Program-made: the position numbers and the translations under genes
The notes under the pieces: model-generated
Told to the model about the DNA's origin: nothing
Seen by the model: only the letters and a program-made list of their open reading frames with translations
Database searches by the model: none
In this document: in pieces, positions 14,483 to 25,640 of the stretch
How the letters are laid out: each line of letters begins with the position of its first letter
Position numbering within the stretch: the first letter of the stretch is position 1
From: Escarpia spicata
Lineage: Eukaryota > Annelida > Polychaeta > Sabellida > Siboglinidae
Direction of reading: 5' to 3'
Assembly (NCBI GenBank): GCA_963995525.1
Contig: OZ023213.1
Location: 39,153,989 to 39,217,988, forward strand
Length of the DNA stretch: 64,000 nucleotides

Positions 14483-17011
14483 GTGACGGGAATTCTCTAT
14501 CTATATAATATCTATCGCCCTCCAGGACATCCTGCCAATTTATTTGAAGACTTTCAGGATATGTTGGAAAATCTGGCAGTCATTCACTCAGAATTTTACA
14601 TTCTTGGTGATTTTAATCTACATTTGGATATACCTTCTTCAACTACAACTACGTTTGATGATATTCTGGCATCATTTGATTTGAAACAACATGTTACCTT
14701 TTCGACACATATACATGGCCATTGGCTTGACCTCTTGATAACCCGTTCAACTTGTAATAATATCCAAGCACCTACTGTTTCAGATGGGTTATCAGACCAC
14801 CATACTGTCATTGCCAATATTAATGGTTCTATAGCCCCTTTACAATCGAAACACAATGTGTCTTACAGAGCCATTCATAGGATTGACATTACAGCTTTAA
14901 TGGCTGATATCCTTATATCTGACCTTATCACAGATCAAAAAAAACATCTATCTGACTTATATAAACAGTACTGTCAAGTACTCAATGCACTACTTGACAA
15001 ACATGCACCTATACAATCCAAATGGGTGTCAGAAAGGCCACCGGCTCCATGGATGACTTCTGAAATTATACTATCTAAAAGGCGTCGTCGTTATTTAGAG
15101 CGTGTATGGCGCAAATCACGCTCGCCATTAGATAGGTCGCGTTATTCTAAGCAATGTCACCTCTGTAACAGACAAATGGCTAAAGCTAAATCAGATTATT
15201 TTACAGATATGGTCATAAATAAGTCTGATAATCCGCGTCAGTTATGGAACTGCATCAATAACATTCTACACAGACGGCCTACTCCATCGTTACCTGATCA
15301 TATGTCAATTAAGTCTCTATGTGATTCGTTCTCTAGTCACTTCAAGAATAAAATCAGTATCATTCGTTCTGCTTTCCCACATCATAATATAAGTAATGTC
15401 AGTGTGGACTTTCCACAAGTAAATTCTCAACTTGTATCATTTGAACCTGCAACAGTTGATGAAGTTAGGAAAATAATTATGTCCTCCCCAAATAAATCTT
15501 GTGCACTTGATCCATTTCCAACAATGCTGCTAAAAGCATGTCTCGATACACTAATTGGACCTATAACAAATATTATAAATGCATCACTTTGCTCTGGCTG
15601 TTTTCCTGATGATTTTAAATACGCCCATGTCACACCACTTCTTAAGAAGTCATCTCTGCCTAAGCAAGACCTAAACAGTTATAGACCTATTTCTAATCTC
15701 AGCTTCATTTCCAAAATACTAGAAAAGGTTGTAGCAAGTCGTCTAAGGTCTCACATTAGCACAAATGTGTTAACTAATGTGTCACAATCAGCATATAAGC
15801 AGTTTCATTCAACAGAGACTGCCCTTTTAAAGGTTCATAATGACATTACCTTGAACATTAATAATGGTAAAGTGACTGCACTTACCTTACTAGATCTCTC
15901 TGCCGCGTTTGACACGATTGATCACAGCATTCTCATTGAACGCCTATTAAAGTGGTACGGCATATCTGGCACAGCTCTAAGCTGGTTTTCTTCGTATCTA
16001 ACTGATAGATACCAAACTATAAAGATTGGGAACTGCTTTTCAGCTGCACTGCCGGCTTTATTTGGTGTTCCCCAGGGTTCTGTTCTTGGGCCTTTGCTTT
16101 TTACTCTTTACACCACGCCACTAAGCTCTGTTATACAAAAACATAACTTAGATCATCATCTTTATGCTGATGACACTCAGATTTACATTTCGTTGGCTAC
16201 CCCGGATACAAATCGCTCCCTTAACCAACTTAGTGATTGCCTTCAAGATATCTTCCATTGGATGACTGACAGCAAGTTGAAATTAAATGCAAATAAAACT
16301 GAATTGATCATTATTGGTACTCGAATGCAGCGTTGTAAACTGGATGGTTTTTTCCCTACGCGTATTTTGAATCAGTACATCACGCCAGCAACCTCGGTGC
16401 GTAATCTAGGAGTAATCTTTGATAGAAACTTCAATTTCCGACAACATATATCTCAAACATGTCGCTGCTGTTTTTATCATATTCGTGATCTTCGCCGTAT
16501 TCGCCGGTATATGTCATTTTCTGTTGCTAAGACTATTGCAACAGCGCTTGTTAGCAGCAGAATTGACTATTGCAATTCCCTCCTTTATAATATCGCTAGC
16601 AAGGATATCACAAAACTTCAGCGTGTCCAAAATTGTCTAGCAAGAGTAGTTACAAGATCTCCTCGTTTTTCTCGCTCTGTGCCACTTTTGAAGTCTTTAC
16701 ATTGGCTTCCTGTACGATATCGTATAATTTTTAAGATCTGTACCATTACATATCAGGCACTGTCCAATAAGCAACCATCTTATTTGCATTTATTGCTTAC
16801 TCCTGTAAGAAAATCTATCCAGCTTCGATCATCTAGTTCTGACCTACTTTTTGTTCCTAGAGCCAACACTAACATTGGAACTAGGGCTTTTTCTGTTGCT
16901 GCACCAACTCTTTGGAATATGCTTCCTCTTAGTGTTAGATCAGTTGAAAATATTATAAAATTCCGTCGTCATTTAAAAACGTATCTTTACAACCTTGCTT
17001 ATCCACCTTAG
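14483..17011 (+). CDS. LINE endonuclease-reverse transcriptase (842 codons open, 5'-truncated)
   Basis: Open frame of a non-LTR retrotransposon, L2/CR1-like by its motifs. It starts inside the endonuclease: NIYRPPGHPANLF (residues ~8-20), LGDFNLHLDI (G-D-F-N, ~40), GHWLDLLITRS (~78) and SDHHTVI (catalytic S-D-H, ~102). A linker with RRRRYLERVWRKSRSP follows. RT blocks come next: SYRPISNLSF, LLDLSAAFDTIDH (first Asp, ~470), FGVPQGSVLGPLLFTLY (~530) and HHLYADDTQIYI (YADD intact, ~560). Last are NKTELIIIG, LGVIFDRNF and the C-terminal region (LHWLPVRYRI, NMLPLSVRSVENIIKFRRHL) up to TAG/stop at 17009-17011. There are no internal stops in 2.5 kb, which indicates a young copy. The GTG used as first codon overlaps the target duplication and is not a real start; the N-terminal half of the endonuclease and any ORF1 are missing, so the copy cannot move by itself. 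Confidence 0.92.
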   Translation: MTGILYLYNIYRPPGHPANLFEDFQDMLENLAVIHSEFYILGDFNLHLDIPSSTTTTFDDILASFDLKQHVTFSTHIHGHWLDLLITRSTCNNIQAPTVSDGLSDHHTVIANINGSIAPLQSKHNVSYRAIHRIDITALMADILISDLITDQKKHLSDLYKQYCQVLNALLDKHAPIQSKWVSERPPAPWMTSEIILSKRRRRYLERVWRKSRSPLDRSRYSKQCHLCNRQMAKAKSDYFTDMVINKSDNPRQLWNCINNILHRRPTPSLPDHMSIKSLCDSFSSHFKNKISIIRSAFPHHNISNVSVDFPQVNSQLVSFEPATVDEVRKIIMSSPNKSCALDPFPTMLLKACLDTLIGPITNIINASLCSGCFPDDFKYAHVTPLLKKSSLPKQDLNSYRPISNLSFISKILEKVVASRLRSHISTNVLTNVSQSAYKQFHSTETALLKVHNDITLNINNGKVTALTLLDLSAAFDTIDHSILIERLLKWYGISGTALSWFSSYLTDRYQTIKIGNCFSAALPALFGVPQGSVLGPLLFTLYTTPLSSVIQKHNLDHHLYADDTQIYISLATPDTNRSLNQLSDCLQDIFHWMTDSKLKLNANKTELIIIGTRMQRCKLDGFFPTRILNQYITPATSVRNLGVIFDRNFNFRQHISQTCRCCFYHIRDLRRIRRYMSFSVAKTIATALVSSRIDYCNSLLYNIASKDITKLQRVQNCLARVVTRSPRFSRSVPLLKSLHWLPVRYRIIFKICTITYQALSNKQPSYLHLLLTPVRKSIQLRSSSSDLLFVPRANTNIGTRAFSVAAPTLWNMLPLSVRSVENIIKFRRHLKTYLYNLAYPP

Positions 17012-17157
17012 CTCCCTAGCGCCTTGACCCATCTGTTGACAACTGGAAAACTACTTATGGACTTTGAGATTGACCAACCCTTTTGTTTTGATGCGCCTCT
17101 GAGCTTGGTTTCCAAGGATTTAGGCGCAATAGAAGTTATCTTATTATTATTATTATT
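14486..17157 (+). mobile_element. 5'-truncated young LINE inserted in the unclassified gene
   Basis: The element spans the endonuclease/RT frame and a short 3' UTR ending in TTAGGCGCAATAGAAGTTATC plus (TTA)n. ATGTG flanks both sides (14481-14485 and 17158-17162). Removing the element and one ATGTG rejoins the minus-strand host frame without an indel (TRFKRH on one side, IGLSISYDR on the other). The insertion is therefore precise, with a 5 bp target duplication. The window starts (1-80) in the tail of another member of the same family. Confidence 0.85.
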
Positions 17158-17162
17158 ATGTG

Positions 17163-17510
17163 GCGCTTGAATCTGGTGTCTCCATGCAGTTTGATACCAT
17201 GGTATAGCGGAAATGGAGTTTCATGCTCCTTACTGTGACGGACTTCTGTGTTGTCTGACGAAGATGCGTACTTGATCGTGTTGTATATCAGCAGTTGGGA
17301 AAGAGTGCACGCGATCTTTGCCCTAGTACCCAGTGCAGCATCGCTTTCAGATTGAAACCGACTAGAGTTATCGATATTGAATTTAGTACCCTGAAGAACA
17401 ACATTGAAGAAACTCAACTCTTTTTCTTCTATGGGCGAACTGAGACAATGGTACGAGAAAGAACCATTGAATGGCTCCCCAGATCAATAAGAGTGCTTCA
17501 TTTTGGTTGA
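17163..17510 (-). pseudogene. Unclassified Cys-tailed protein, N-terminal side of the LINE insertion
   Basis: Continuation of the minus-strand protein interrupted at 14486. From 17510 down it reads NGSFSYHCLSSPIEEKELSF, FNVVLQGTKFNIDNSSRFQS, IACTLSQLLIYNTIKYA, then RHSKEHETPFPLYHGIKLHG and TRFKRH, at which point the LINE tail begins. This stretch is open throughout. The block H-x-K-E-x-E-T-P-x-P-x-Y-x-G-x-K-x-H followed after the insertion by G-L-S-I-S-Y-D-R is how I recognise the family. A start codon and any upstream exon were not found; the sequence beyond 17510 has no further recognisable coding. Confidence 0.7.
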
Positions 17511-18055
17511 TCTGCGAGGAATTATAGATTTGTGCTAGCACGGCGCCCACCCTATTCCTGCGCCTTTACAAAACGTAATTGTCTTTGGAGACAATTTCAG
17601 GGGGGTGCTTCTTGGCCGTTTTGTCTCTTATTTCAATAATTTTCAGCTGCCATATTATCCCACCTCAACATTATCTGCATCAGCCATTTTGATATCACGT
17701 GATCTTGTGTAGCAAGATGATTGGCCAGATTAGGACTTAAGTACATTTTCATTTGGTACCCAGGACGTACGAACATTTTACTCGTTATAATGATATGGAT
17801 GAGAAAAATAACTATAACATAATTTAAAGACATCTACCATGACCAATGAGTATATCAATGGACGCAGAATACGCATATTGCAAGCTTGCATGCCTAAGTC
17901 GTAATTAAGCCAACCATGACTAGGGTACATTTTTTATTAGATGCATCAATTGTCAAAACATATATTACATGCATTACTGCAACACGTCATTATTGATATC
18001 GTGGTAATATTTTTGGATAATATGCTTGCGATATAACGCTATAAACAGTGATCCT
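17511..18055. other. No gene seen
   Basis: AT-rich spacer between the unclassified gene and the dispersed repeat copy B. No motif of note. Confidence 0.5.
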
Positions 18056-18335
18056 ATGCTCACAAAATGTTTATTTTGAGCCCAAAAAGCCTTGAATATG
18101 ATTTTATCATGTGACCTCGACCTGGAATCGGCCAAACAACACCAGAAATGGGTTCCCCATACTCGAAAACCCCAAAACGTGGTCTAATTTATGGTTCTAC
18201 TACTTTTGGTTCTCAAGTTATTGCACAGCCTATCTCTGGACGGCGGCCATATTGAATTTGTCCAATATGGCCACGACAGCGGGAGCTCAACTTGGTTCCC
18301 GCGAAGAAATGAAATGTCATGGCCATATCTAATGT
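18056..18335 (-). repeat. Dispersed repeat, copy B (inverted relative to 10582-10865)
   Basis: The reverse complement aligns along its length with copy A. Shared blocks are TTCTCAAGTTATTGCAC and TTATGGTTCTACTACTTTTG on the plus strand, with ATGGCC/GGCCAT motifs near the outer end. Non-coding. Confidence 0.75.
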
Positions 18336-18359
18336 TGATCCTAAAATGGTGCTTGTAGA

Positions 18360-18650
18360 AAGATGTGAAGGTGGTATTTAGGATATGCCCCCTTACTAAT
18401 GTTAAGTTCTTCCAGGAAGATTTCTATTTCACTTTAGCATTGATTGATTATATGTTTGTGCTTAGAATACTAAAACATTCATTGTTTCTTTCTGCCAGTA
18501 ACTTGAAATTATCAAGATCATAATAAGGGGAATGACGTATTGGTTGGATATCCTCATCAGGTGTTTCATTTAAGTGTAATATAGTAAATACAGTTTTATT
18601 ATTAAAACCTCCTTGAAAATGCATAGATGATTCAATGTAATCCATTATTC
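18360..18650 (-). mobile_element. LINE fragment: start of ORF2 endonuclease (minus strand)
   Basis: The minus strand from 18645 reads NKTVFTILHLNETPDED, HSPYYDLDNFKLLAERNNEC, then FSILSTNI, a stop, SINAKV and EIFLEEL. The F-S-I-L-S-T-N-x-x-S-I-N-A-K pattern is the opening strand of an APE-type LINE endonuclease. Stops occur right after this point and no later endonuclease block is present, so only the 5' piece survives. Confidence 0.65.
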
Positions 18651-20929
18651 CAATACATAGTTCTGGTTACGAAAACGCAGTTATAACCGAGTCTGCTGTA
18701 TATTAAACATATATCATTTACGATGCAATCTACAGTGACCTTGTAAATCATACCGAGAATCACCATGACTGACTGTCGGCAGCACATTGTTGAAATTGTA
18801 AAATTGCCTTTCATGCATAAAATGTGTTCGCTTTTTCGCAGAAGAAAATAGGTAAATAATTGAATAATTATTTGACGTATGTTGAATATACATAAATTGT
18901 AAACAGTTTGCACGATGTGGCTTACAAAGGATAATACATTACTGTTAAACAAAAAAGGTATATAAAACAGAAATTCAAAATTTAAGTAGGTTCTATGTCT
19001 ATGGTCAATGAATCTATCTTGTTCGGGGGTAGAGTGTTTTTTTAATATTCGCTAACACATCGTCATTATTCAATAGTTATTTGTTGTGCAAGCATTTCTC
19101 CTGATTCGTCAGTATGAGTACAGATGCGTGCTTAGGATCAGGCATTTCAGCTGGCTTCTTTTTCAAGCAATATTGTCACGCAACACTGCTTACACACAAT
19201 TGACAAGGGTTAGCTGTTTCAATTTCGTTTCACATGTGATGCAGATGCGGTAGCCGTTTAAAACTATGTCGTATCACACCATGTTATCAGGATCTCCCCG
19301 TAGTATATTCATGCGTAGTACTTTCCCGTTTTACGACACACATTGCCTTTTTCTCCGCAGATATTGTCAATTCATAATGTAGATGCTTCTGCAAGGCATG
19401 TTTGAGGTTGTAAGCCACGCCCCCTGAGAAGTAAATGTACTTCGTTAAAACCGGCTCTGCCTCAGTCCATATGTCCTCGAGACCATTATCCTGAAATTGT
19501 TTTAGCGTTGGGGGGACTGTTTATATCTCGTGACACGGAGATCACGCTAATATAATTCACGTCTCAATTTGAGACTTAAAATAACCACCGACGACGCCAA
19601 GCCCCAGTCCAGCCTAAAAGGTCGGTTTGGCAATAATGTTTTCAAAAAAGTTGTAACTAGTTGAATGAGACCGCACAATACCATGAAATTCTAATTTTAA
19701 TACATGTACATATAAATGTATCTAAATGGGACATTCGCACAGCATTTATGCATAATAGCGTTCCGTATGGCAGACCGTTACTACATCGCTGCTTTAAGCA
19801 GACCACAACCGGTGCTAATGCTTTGCATTAAAGCTTTGTCCCCTGGTTGAGTTGATAATGCATTTTAGTTTAATGTTCGAACTGTTGGCATACGTTTTTG
19901 CCCATAATTTAATAAAAATGACGGAATCTAGCCGGAAAAAAACAACTGAGGGCCTGACGTTTAAAACAGTAGTCAATATTCTCCAATGATTTTGATATAG
20001 GATATATTTCTCCTTTCAAAACCTACCAAAATAGTTTAAATATATTTAGTTCCAATCCAACTCCATTTTAGCCGGAACTGTCATGGACGGGGGAAAGCCA
20101 AAGAAAATAACACACTCTATTGCATGGTAATCTGGCTTGAATCCCTACACTCAGCTCTAGGCATCATAATACTAACTAGTGAGGCAGTTTCTTTACGACG
20201 ACACAGAACAAGTGAACTTCCTCGGTTACCCTTCAGCCTTCCACTGTTGCAACATCTGCCTTTCAAACTGTATAACCCTCCGAAACCCCGTCCCACCGGA
20301 CCCCTTGGTAAATTTTAAAAACTCTCAATCACAGCATCCCTGTGCGCCTGCTGCTAGCATGTTTACACAATTTAACACACATATGCACGAAACTTACGGA
20401 GATATGTGGATTTAATGTATATGTCCACATGTTGAATATAAAGTGCTCTGAGCTTATATCTATTTTCATATATACGCGTACGCGCGCACGCGGTCATGCT
20501 TACGTGCTTACAGGTAGGTATCGAGTAAGTCGCATAAAATAAAGTCAGAGACTATATTTCAAGTGTGTCATTCACCCATTTACACAGGGGGTTTGTTTCG
20601 CATTGTCAAAGTCAAGGAATGTTTGCGTCAAACTACACTATTTGTGTCGTCATGACACTGTATCCGGTGGAACCTGTCAACAAAATACATATGAGGGTTG
20701 CTATCGTCCGGTTGCAAAACAAAATTTAGCCATGGTTGGGGTTAGGATATTCCTTGTAACTAATCGGACGAATGGAAAAAATAGGTAGTGTAAAATTTCA
20801 TTATTCATTACGGCTAAGATTATAAAATTATATATCAAGTAGTCTAATTATTTCTTGATCAGTGTCTAAATAGAATATAAAATCTACGTCTTTTAAATAG
20901 CTTGTTATAAGCCTAAACCCTTTTAATTT
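18651..20929. other. No gene recognised
   Basis: AT-rich, with short frames only. Around 19120-19560 the minus strand has Cys pairs that might be a decayed transposase end, but stops are frequent. Around 20340-20420 a block (TTTACACAATTTAACACACA then ACGAAACTTACGGAGATATG) recurs in shorter form near 28737-28765 and 29487-29520, so it belongs to a dispersed repeat. Confidence 0.5.
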
Positions 20930-23900
20930 TAATGTTTGGTGTTGGAAGGTGGAGTGTCTGCAGAAGAAGATAGTTAGGTTAACAGATATTGTGATGGGAA
21001 TTAGCAAGGAGACAGGTCGAATGGAGAGAGACGACAGGGAGAGAGGTGATAATACTGCAAGACTAAAGGAGAATAGCAGTAGCAAGAAAACTGAGGAAAG
21101 GAGATTGAGAGGAGGGAAGGTGATTGGAGGGGAAGAAATTGGAACATCGACGACAGAAAACGTGACAAGCGTGAAGGTGACAGGGGAGAAAGTGACCGTA
21201 GAGAAGGATGGAGGGAAGATGGGACGAGAGAGGAGAGAAGAAAATGAGATGGGAGGAAAGATGAAGGGACGAAAGGAAGTAAGAGCAAATGTGATAGAAG
21301 ACAAGTCGATAAAGCGGACGCTGACATGAGGAAAAGTGAAAAGAGAAAAAGCGACAGGAAATAATAGATCGGAAGAGAATGTGAGAGGAAAGAAGATGAC
21401 AGGGGGACAAGACAACAACCAGACAGAAGCAAACCGAAGAAGGAGCTACTCTAGGGCAGTGATTGAGGGGGCAATGAGGAAAGAGAGGGTGAAGCAGATG
21501 TGTGAAGAAAAGGGGGTGGGATTCAAAGATTTATGTTGAGACTTTGTTGGAAGGGAAGATATGTACATGAGAGATGGCCTCCATCTTAGTGGAAAGGGGG
21601 CAGCAGTTTTCTCACAGAACCTGCTGCGATCTGTTGACAGTGGGACAGGTTGCATCTATTTAAACTAGATTCGCAGGGAGGACTCACAGAAAAGCCTGAA
21701 ACTGGAGGTATAGGTAAAGACAGCACACATAAATTAGCAAAGAACAGTCAGGAAAACTCTTCTGAAGCTGGATATAAATGTGTTTGTTTAAACGCAAGGA
21801 GTATAGTAAACAAAAGAAATGAACTAAACATTATGGTAGAAGATATTGACCCTCACATAATAGGTATAACCGAATCCTGGACCACCACCGATATATCAGA
21901 TGCCGAATTGGGACTGACAGAATATGTAATGTTTAGGAAAGATAGAATGGGAGTAAGAGAGGTGGAGTTATTTTATATATTAAAGAATCTATCCAGGCTT
22001 ATGAAATAAAATTAGAAAGAGAACCAGATTACGAAGAAGCTGTTTGGTGTAACATAGTTACAGGAAACTCAACGTTAACAGTTGGGTTAGTTTATCGAAG
22101 TCCAAACATAAGCATAGGAGAGAATGAAAAAAAAACGCTCTAAAGAGAGTAAGCAAACGGGACTGTATTATTATGGGGGGTTTTAACCACGGGCATATAC
22201 AATGGAAATACTGTATCTACAGAGTATGGGGAGTGAGGACCACACGTTTTTAGTTTTAGTTCAAGATACTTTCCTTTCTCAAAATGTGCTAGAACCAACC
22301 AGGGGTGAGAATGTGTTAGACATAGTTTTGTCCTCACTGAATGAATTAGTTGACAATGTCAAGATATGTGAGCCACTGAGGAGTAATGATCACAACCAGA
22401 CACATTTTACTATCAAAGTAAAATCAGAAAGGAATAGTAAAAAGCAGTATAGGAGAAATTTCCACAAAGGAAGGTATAAGGACATGAGGAAATATTTAGC
22501 AAACATAGACTGGGATAACACACTGAAAAAGAAGACAGCAACATAATGCTGGAATAACTAAAGAGTGAAATTAAGTACATAGTCGATAAATTTGTACCCT
22601 TAAAAAAACAAGGGAAACGGTCCAAAAAGAAACACTTTTCGAAAGAAGCCATTATAAAAATTAAGTATAAACAAATGATGTGGAAGTCATATAGATGTAC
22701 TGGAAATGATGAATACTACAACAGTTATAAAGAAGCACTTAACCAAGCTACAGCTGAAATTAGAAATTCAAAGAGAAACTATGAGCAACAATTAGCTAGT
22801 AATATAAAACATGACAGCAAGAGTTTGTATGCGTATGTTCGAAGCAAACAGAAAGTTCAAGATAAGGTCGGTCCTATAGAAGATAGTGCTGGAAATATAA
22901 TGTCAGAGCGATTCTTAATGGCAGAAGACCTGAATGAGTACTTTAGTTCAGTGTTTACCAGGGAAGATATTAATTCACTGCCAGTACCAGAGGTTAAGTT
23001 CAAGGGGGGCAGATTCAGACTATTTAGGACAATTAATTGTAACCCAGGAAATGGCAGCTAAGAAAATAAGGGCTATGAAGGATAATAAATCACCTGGAGT
23101 GGATGGGATTCCGCCCAAACTACTACTGGAAATTACCAGTTCCGCTTGCAACAGTTTTCAATTTGTCATTAGAAGAGGGAGTGGTTCCTTTAGAATGGAA
23201 AGAGGCAAACATTATACCGTTATTTAAAAAAGGTTCGAGTAACAAGTCAGAGAACTATAGATCAGTGAGTTTAACATCAGTGATTTGCAAATTATTAGAA
23301 AGACTAACTAAAGATCACATGGTGGATTTGGAAGACATCACTAAGTGGGTAGTTGAGGGATCACCAGTAGATATCGTCTACTTAGATATTCAAAAAGCTT
23401 TCGACAAAGTGCCACATCAAAGATTACTGTTTAAACTAAAGGCCCATGGCATAGGAAATGGGGTAATAAACTGGGTAGAAAAATGGCTGATTAACAGAAG
23501 ACAACGTGTAGTAGTTGATGGGGATGCTTCAAACTGGAAATCGGTATTGAGTGGGGTACTACAGGGATCAGATCATATACAAAAGGGGGTACTGTACTAA
23601 GTACTACTGTAAAAGAAAAGGACATAGGGTTAACCATTGGTATGAAGGTTTCAGAGCAGTGCGGAATTGCGGCTTCAAAGGGAAATCAAATCATTGGATT
23701 AATTAGGCGAAACATAACGTATAAGGAAAAAGAGCTAATAATACCGCTGTACAAAACAATAGTTAGGCCTCATTTAGAATATTGTATTCAAGCGTGGAGG
23801 CCATATCGCAGGAAGGACATAGATATGCTAAAAAGAGTACAGAGGAGAGCAATTAAAATGATACTAAAACTGAGGGATCATAGTTACGAAATACGCCTAA

Positions 23901-24318
23901 AAATGCGGCTTAACAACACTAGAGACCAGGAGATTGAGAGGAGATCAGATAGAAGTGTTTAAAATAATGAATGGTTATGAAAATATTGATATAATTTTTT
24001 TTTTCTGTTAAGAAAGATAGAAGGACTAGAGGACATGACGTTACACTAGCAAAGGAGCAGTGTAGATTATATATAAGAAAGTTCTCATTTTCACAAAGGA
24101 CTGTAAATGAAAGGAACAGATTATCTGTTGATTGTGTTGGTGCTAGTAGCGTGAATATGTTTAAAAATAAAATCGACACATACCTCAGAAGGGCGGGATA
24201 CACCTAGATAAAAGGGTCGGACTATCGATAAGCCAAAGGGCTTCCTTGTCCACCTGCCACCTAGAGTTAATTCTCTTGGTGTCAATCTTGTTAAATCTTC
24301 TTAAATCTTGTTAATTGA
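20930..24318 (+). mobile_element. CR1/L2-like LINE with SGNH-type ORF1 end; RT core deleted
   Basis: Nearly full-length but broken non-LTR element. A charged Arg/Glu/Lys-rich ORF1 region (20949-21660) ends in GVGFKDLC, stop, DFVGREDMYMRDGLHLSGKG. The D-G-L-H block is the last catalytic motif of the SGNH/GDSL esterase domain found in some CR1-like ORF1 proteins. The endonuclease starts at about 21770 (CVCLNARSIVNKRNEL, IGITESW), with frameshifts and GGFNHGHIQW in place of the usual G-D-x-N-x-x-x-I-x-W. The RT linker follows (SKSLYAYVRSKQKVQDKVGP; NKSPGVDGIPPKLLLEI), then LDIQKAFDKVPHQRLLFKL. Compared with the copy at 42.09 kb, about 240 bp is missing after GVLQGS (23565-23575), removing the catalytic F-A-D-D box. 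About 28 residues are also missing before EDITKWV. The C-terminal region is complete. Both copies end with a GATAAGCCAAA...CTTGTTAAAT 3' UTR. Confidence 0.88.
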
Positions 24319-24357
24319 ATTGAATTTTATTCCCATATATATGTGTGTGTGTGAATG

Positions 24358-24360
<3 letters not shown>

Positions 24361-24406
<46 letters not shown>
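24361..24406. repeat. (TA)n microsatellite
   Basis: About 22 TA units directly downstream of the LINE 3' end. Confidence 0.95.
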
Positions 24407-24412
<6 letters not shown>

Positions 24413-24479
24413 ATGTAATATATAAATTTAAAAAAATTATATTACACATGCTGTTCAATTTTACCGTAAATCGCACCAA

Positions 24480-25430
24480 TTTGTACCCAAATAATGATCA
24501 GTTTTCGCGCCGATAAATTCATGTGTGTGTGTCAATGTCAACATTTCATTTTTGCGCCATTGGATTATTTAAAAACATACAACATGTTGTACATGTGTTG
24601 ATTTTCATCTGGTAGCCGTTTGTAACTAATGACTTTTTTTCGGCGATCGGATTTTGTGTTACAACCGTCACTTTTTTGTTTTCTCGCCAATGGATTATTT
24701 ACAAACATGTCGTGCTTGTAGTGAATGTTTGTTACTTGGCACCCATTTTGTAGCTAATTAGTTGTTGCGCCAATCGAATTTGTTGTTACAAGTGTCAACT
24801 TCTTGTTTTAGCGCAATTCTATTATTTTAGAAAACATACAATGGTCATTACCAATTTTTAGTAGACGGGCGTCAATATGTTCAGGATATTTATTCTTTAA
24901 CAATTATTGTTAGATTTCAGTTATTTGTTTGACTTTTCATATTGGTAAATACCTCAACTTATTATTCCAATTAATGGCAAAGCGTCATTCTGCTGTTTAT
25001 TTACTGAAAAAGTAAAGTTTATCATTAACAGAGAAACCGAGCTTTCGTAGATGCTAGGTTCGTGCCGATCGCCCCCGTTAACTGACAGATCTAATTGTTT
25101 TTTTGTCGCAACGCATCGCTTGCACATTGGATGATCCGTACTTGCTTAGAAAGACACATTTTAAGCAATTTATATATTCCTCATTTTGTAACTAATAAGT
25201 TTTCGCGCCGAACGAATTTGCTGTGGCTAGTGTCAACTTTTCGTGCCTTTTGGTTATTTAAAAACATACTGCAGATCATGCATCTGGTTAATTTGGTGAC
25301 CGTTAATTTTACCAAGTGGCTATTTGTAACTAACTTGTTTTCGCGCCTATCTACTTTTTTTACAAATGTCACTTTTTCGTTTTCGCGCCATTCGATTTTT
25401 AGAAAACTTATAATACATATAGTGAAATAG
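24480..25430. repeat. Degenerate tandem repeats with GTTTTCGCGCC core
   Basis: Irregular units of about 130 bp. Each contains TGTAACTAAT-x-AGTTTTCGCGCC, an A/T-rich GAATTTG block, a GTCAACTTTTCGTTTTCGCGCC block, GGATTATTTA and AAAACATAC. A GCGCC core appears twice per unit. Copies are strongly diverged. Fragments (GGATGATCCGTACT, AAGACACATTT) recur at 25860-25905, after the integrase piece. Confidence 0.7.
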
Positions 25431-25444
25431 ACCACGCCAAAAAT

Positions 25445-25640
25445 GGGACGTCCACGGGGGTGTCAACCTTTCATTTTGATAGCATACTCTTTTATCTGAC
25501 CACTGGAAAGTATCCAGAGAGTTTGAAGACTGACAGCGGGAAGAAAAGTAACCTTAAGCGCCAGGCAAGCAAGTTTGCTGTGCGTGGTGGAGTCTTATAC
25601 TTCAAACACAGGCTCCATTGGCACAGTGCTGGAGGTAATT
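25445..25640 (+). pseudogene. Gypsy-type integrase, N-terminal piece
   Basis: Reads STFHFDSILFYLTTGKYPES, then KRQASKFAVRGGVLYFKHRL. The pattern Y-L-x-x-G-x-Y-P followed by K/R-R-x-A-S-K-F-x-V-x-x-G-x-L-Y-F precedes the H2C2 zinc-binding region in Gypsy-derived integrases and in host genes descended from them. The match breaks at GGAG|GTAATT (about 25637). The continuation is found 1.28 kb downstream (26913). A GT donor-like site is present at the break, but no acceptor gives an open frame, so an insertion into a decayed copy is as likely as an intron. Confidence 0.6.

Noticed and set aside
14483..14485. GTG as a genuine start codon for the LINE ORF
   Set aside because: It lies in the target-site duplication; the ORF is 5'-truncated inside the endonuclease domain.
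20949..21432. Arg/Glu/Lys-rich open frame as an independent host gene
   Set aside because: It lies directly upstream of LINE endonuclease and RT on the same strand and is best read as the ORF1 region of that element.
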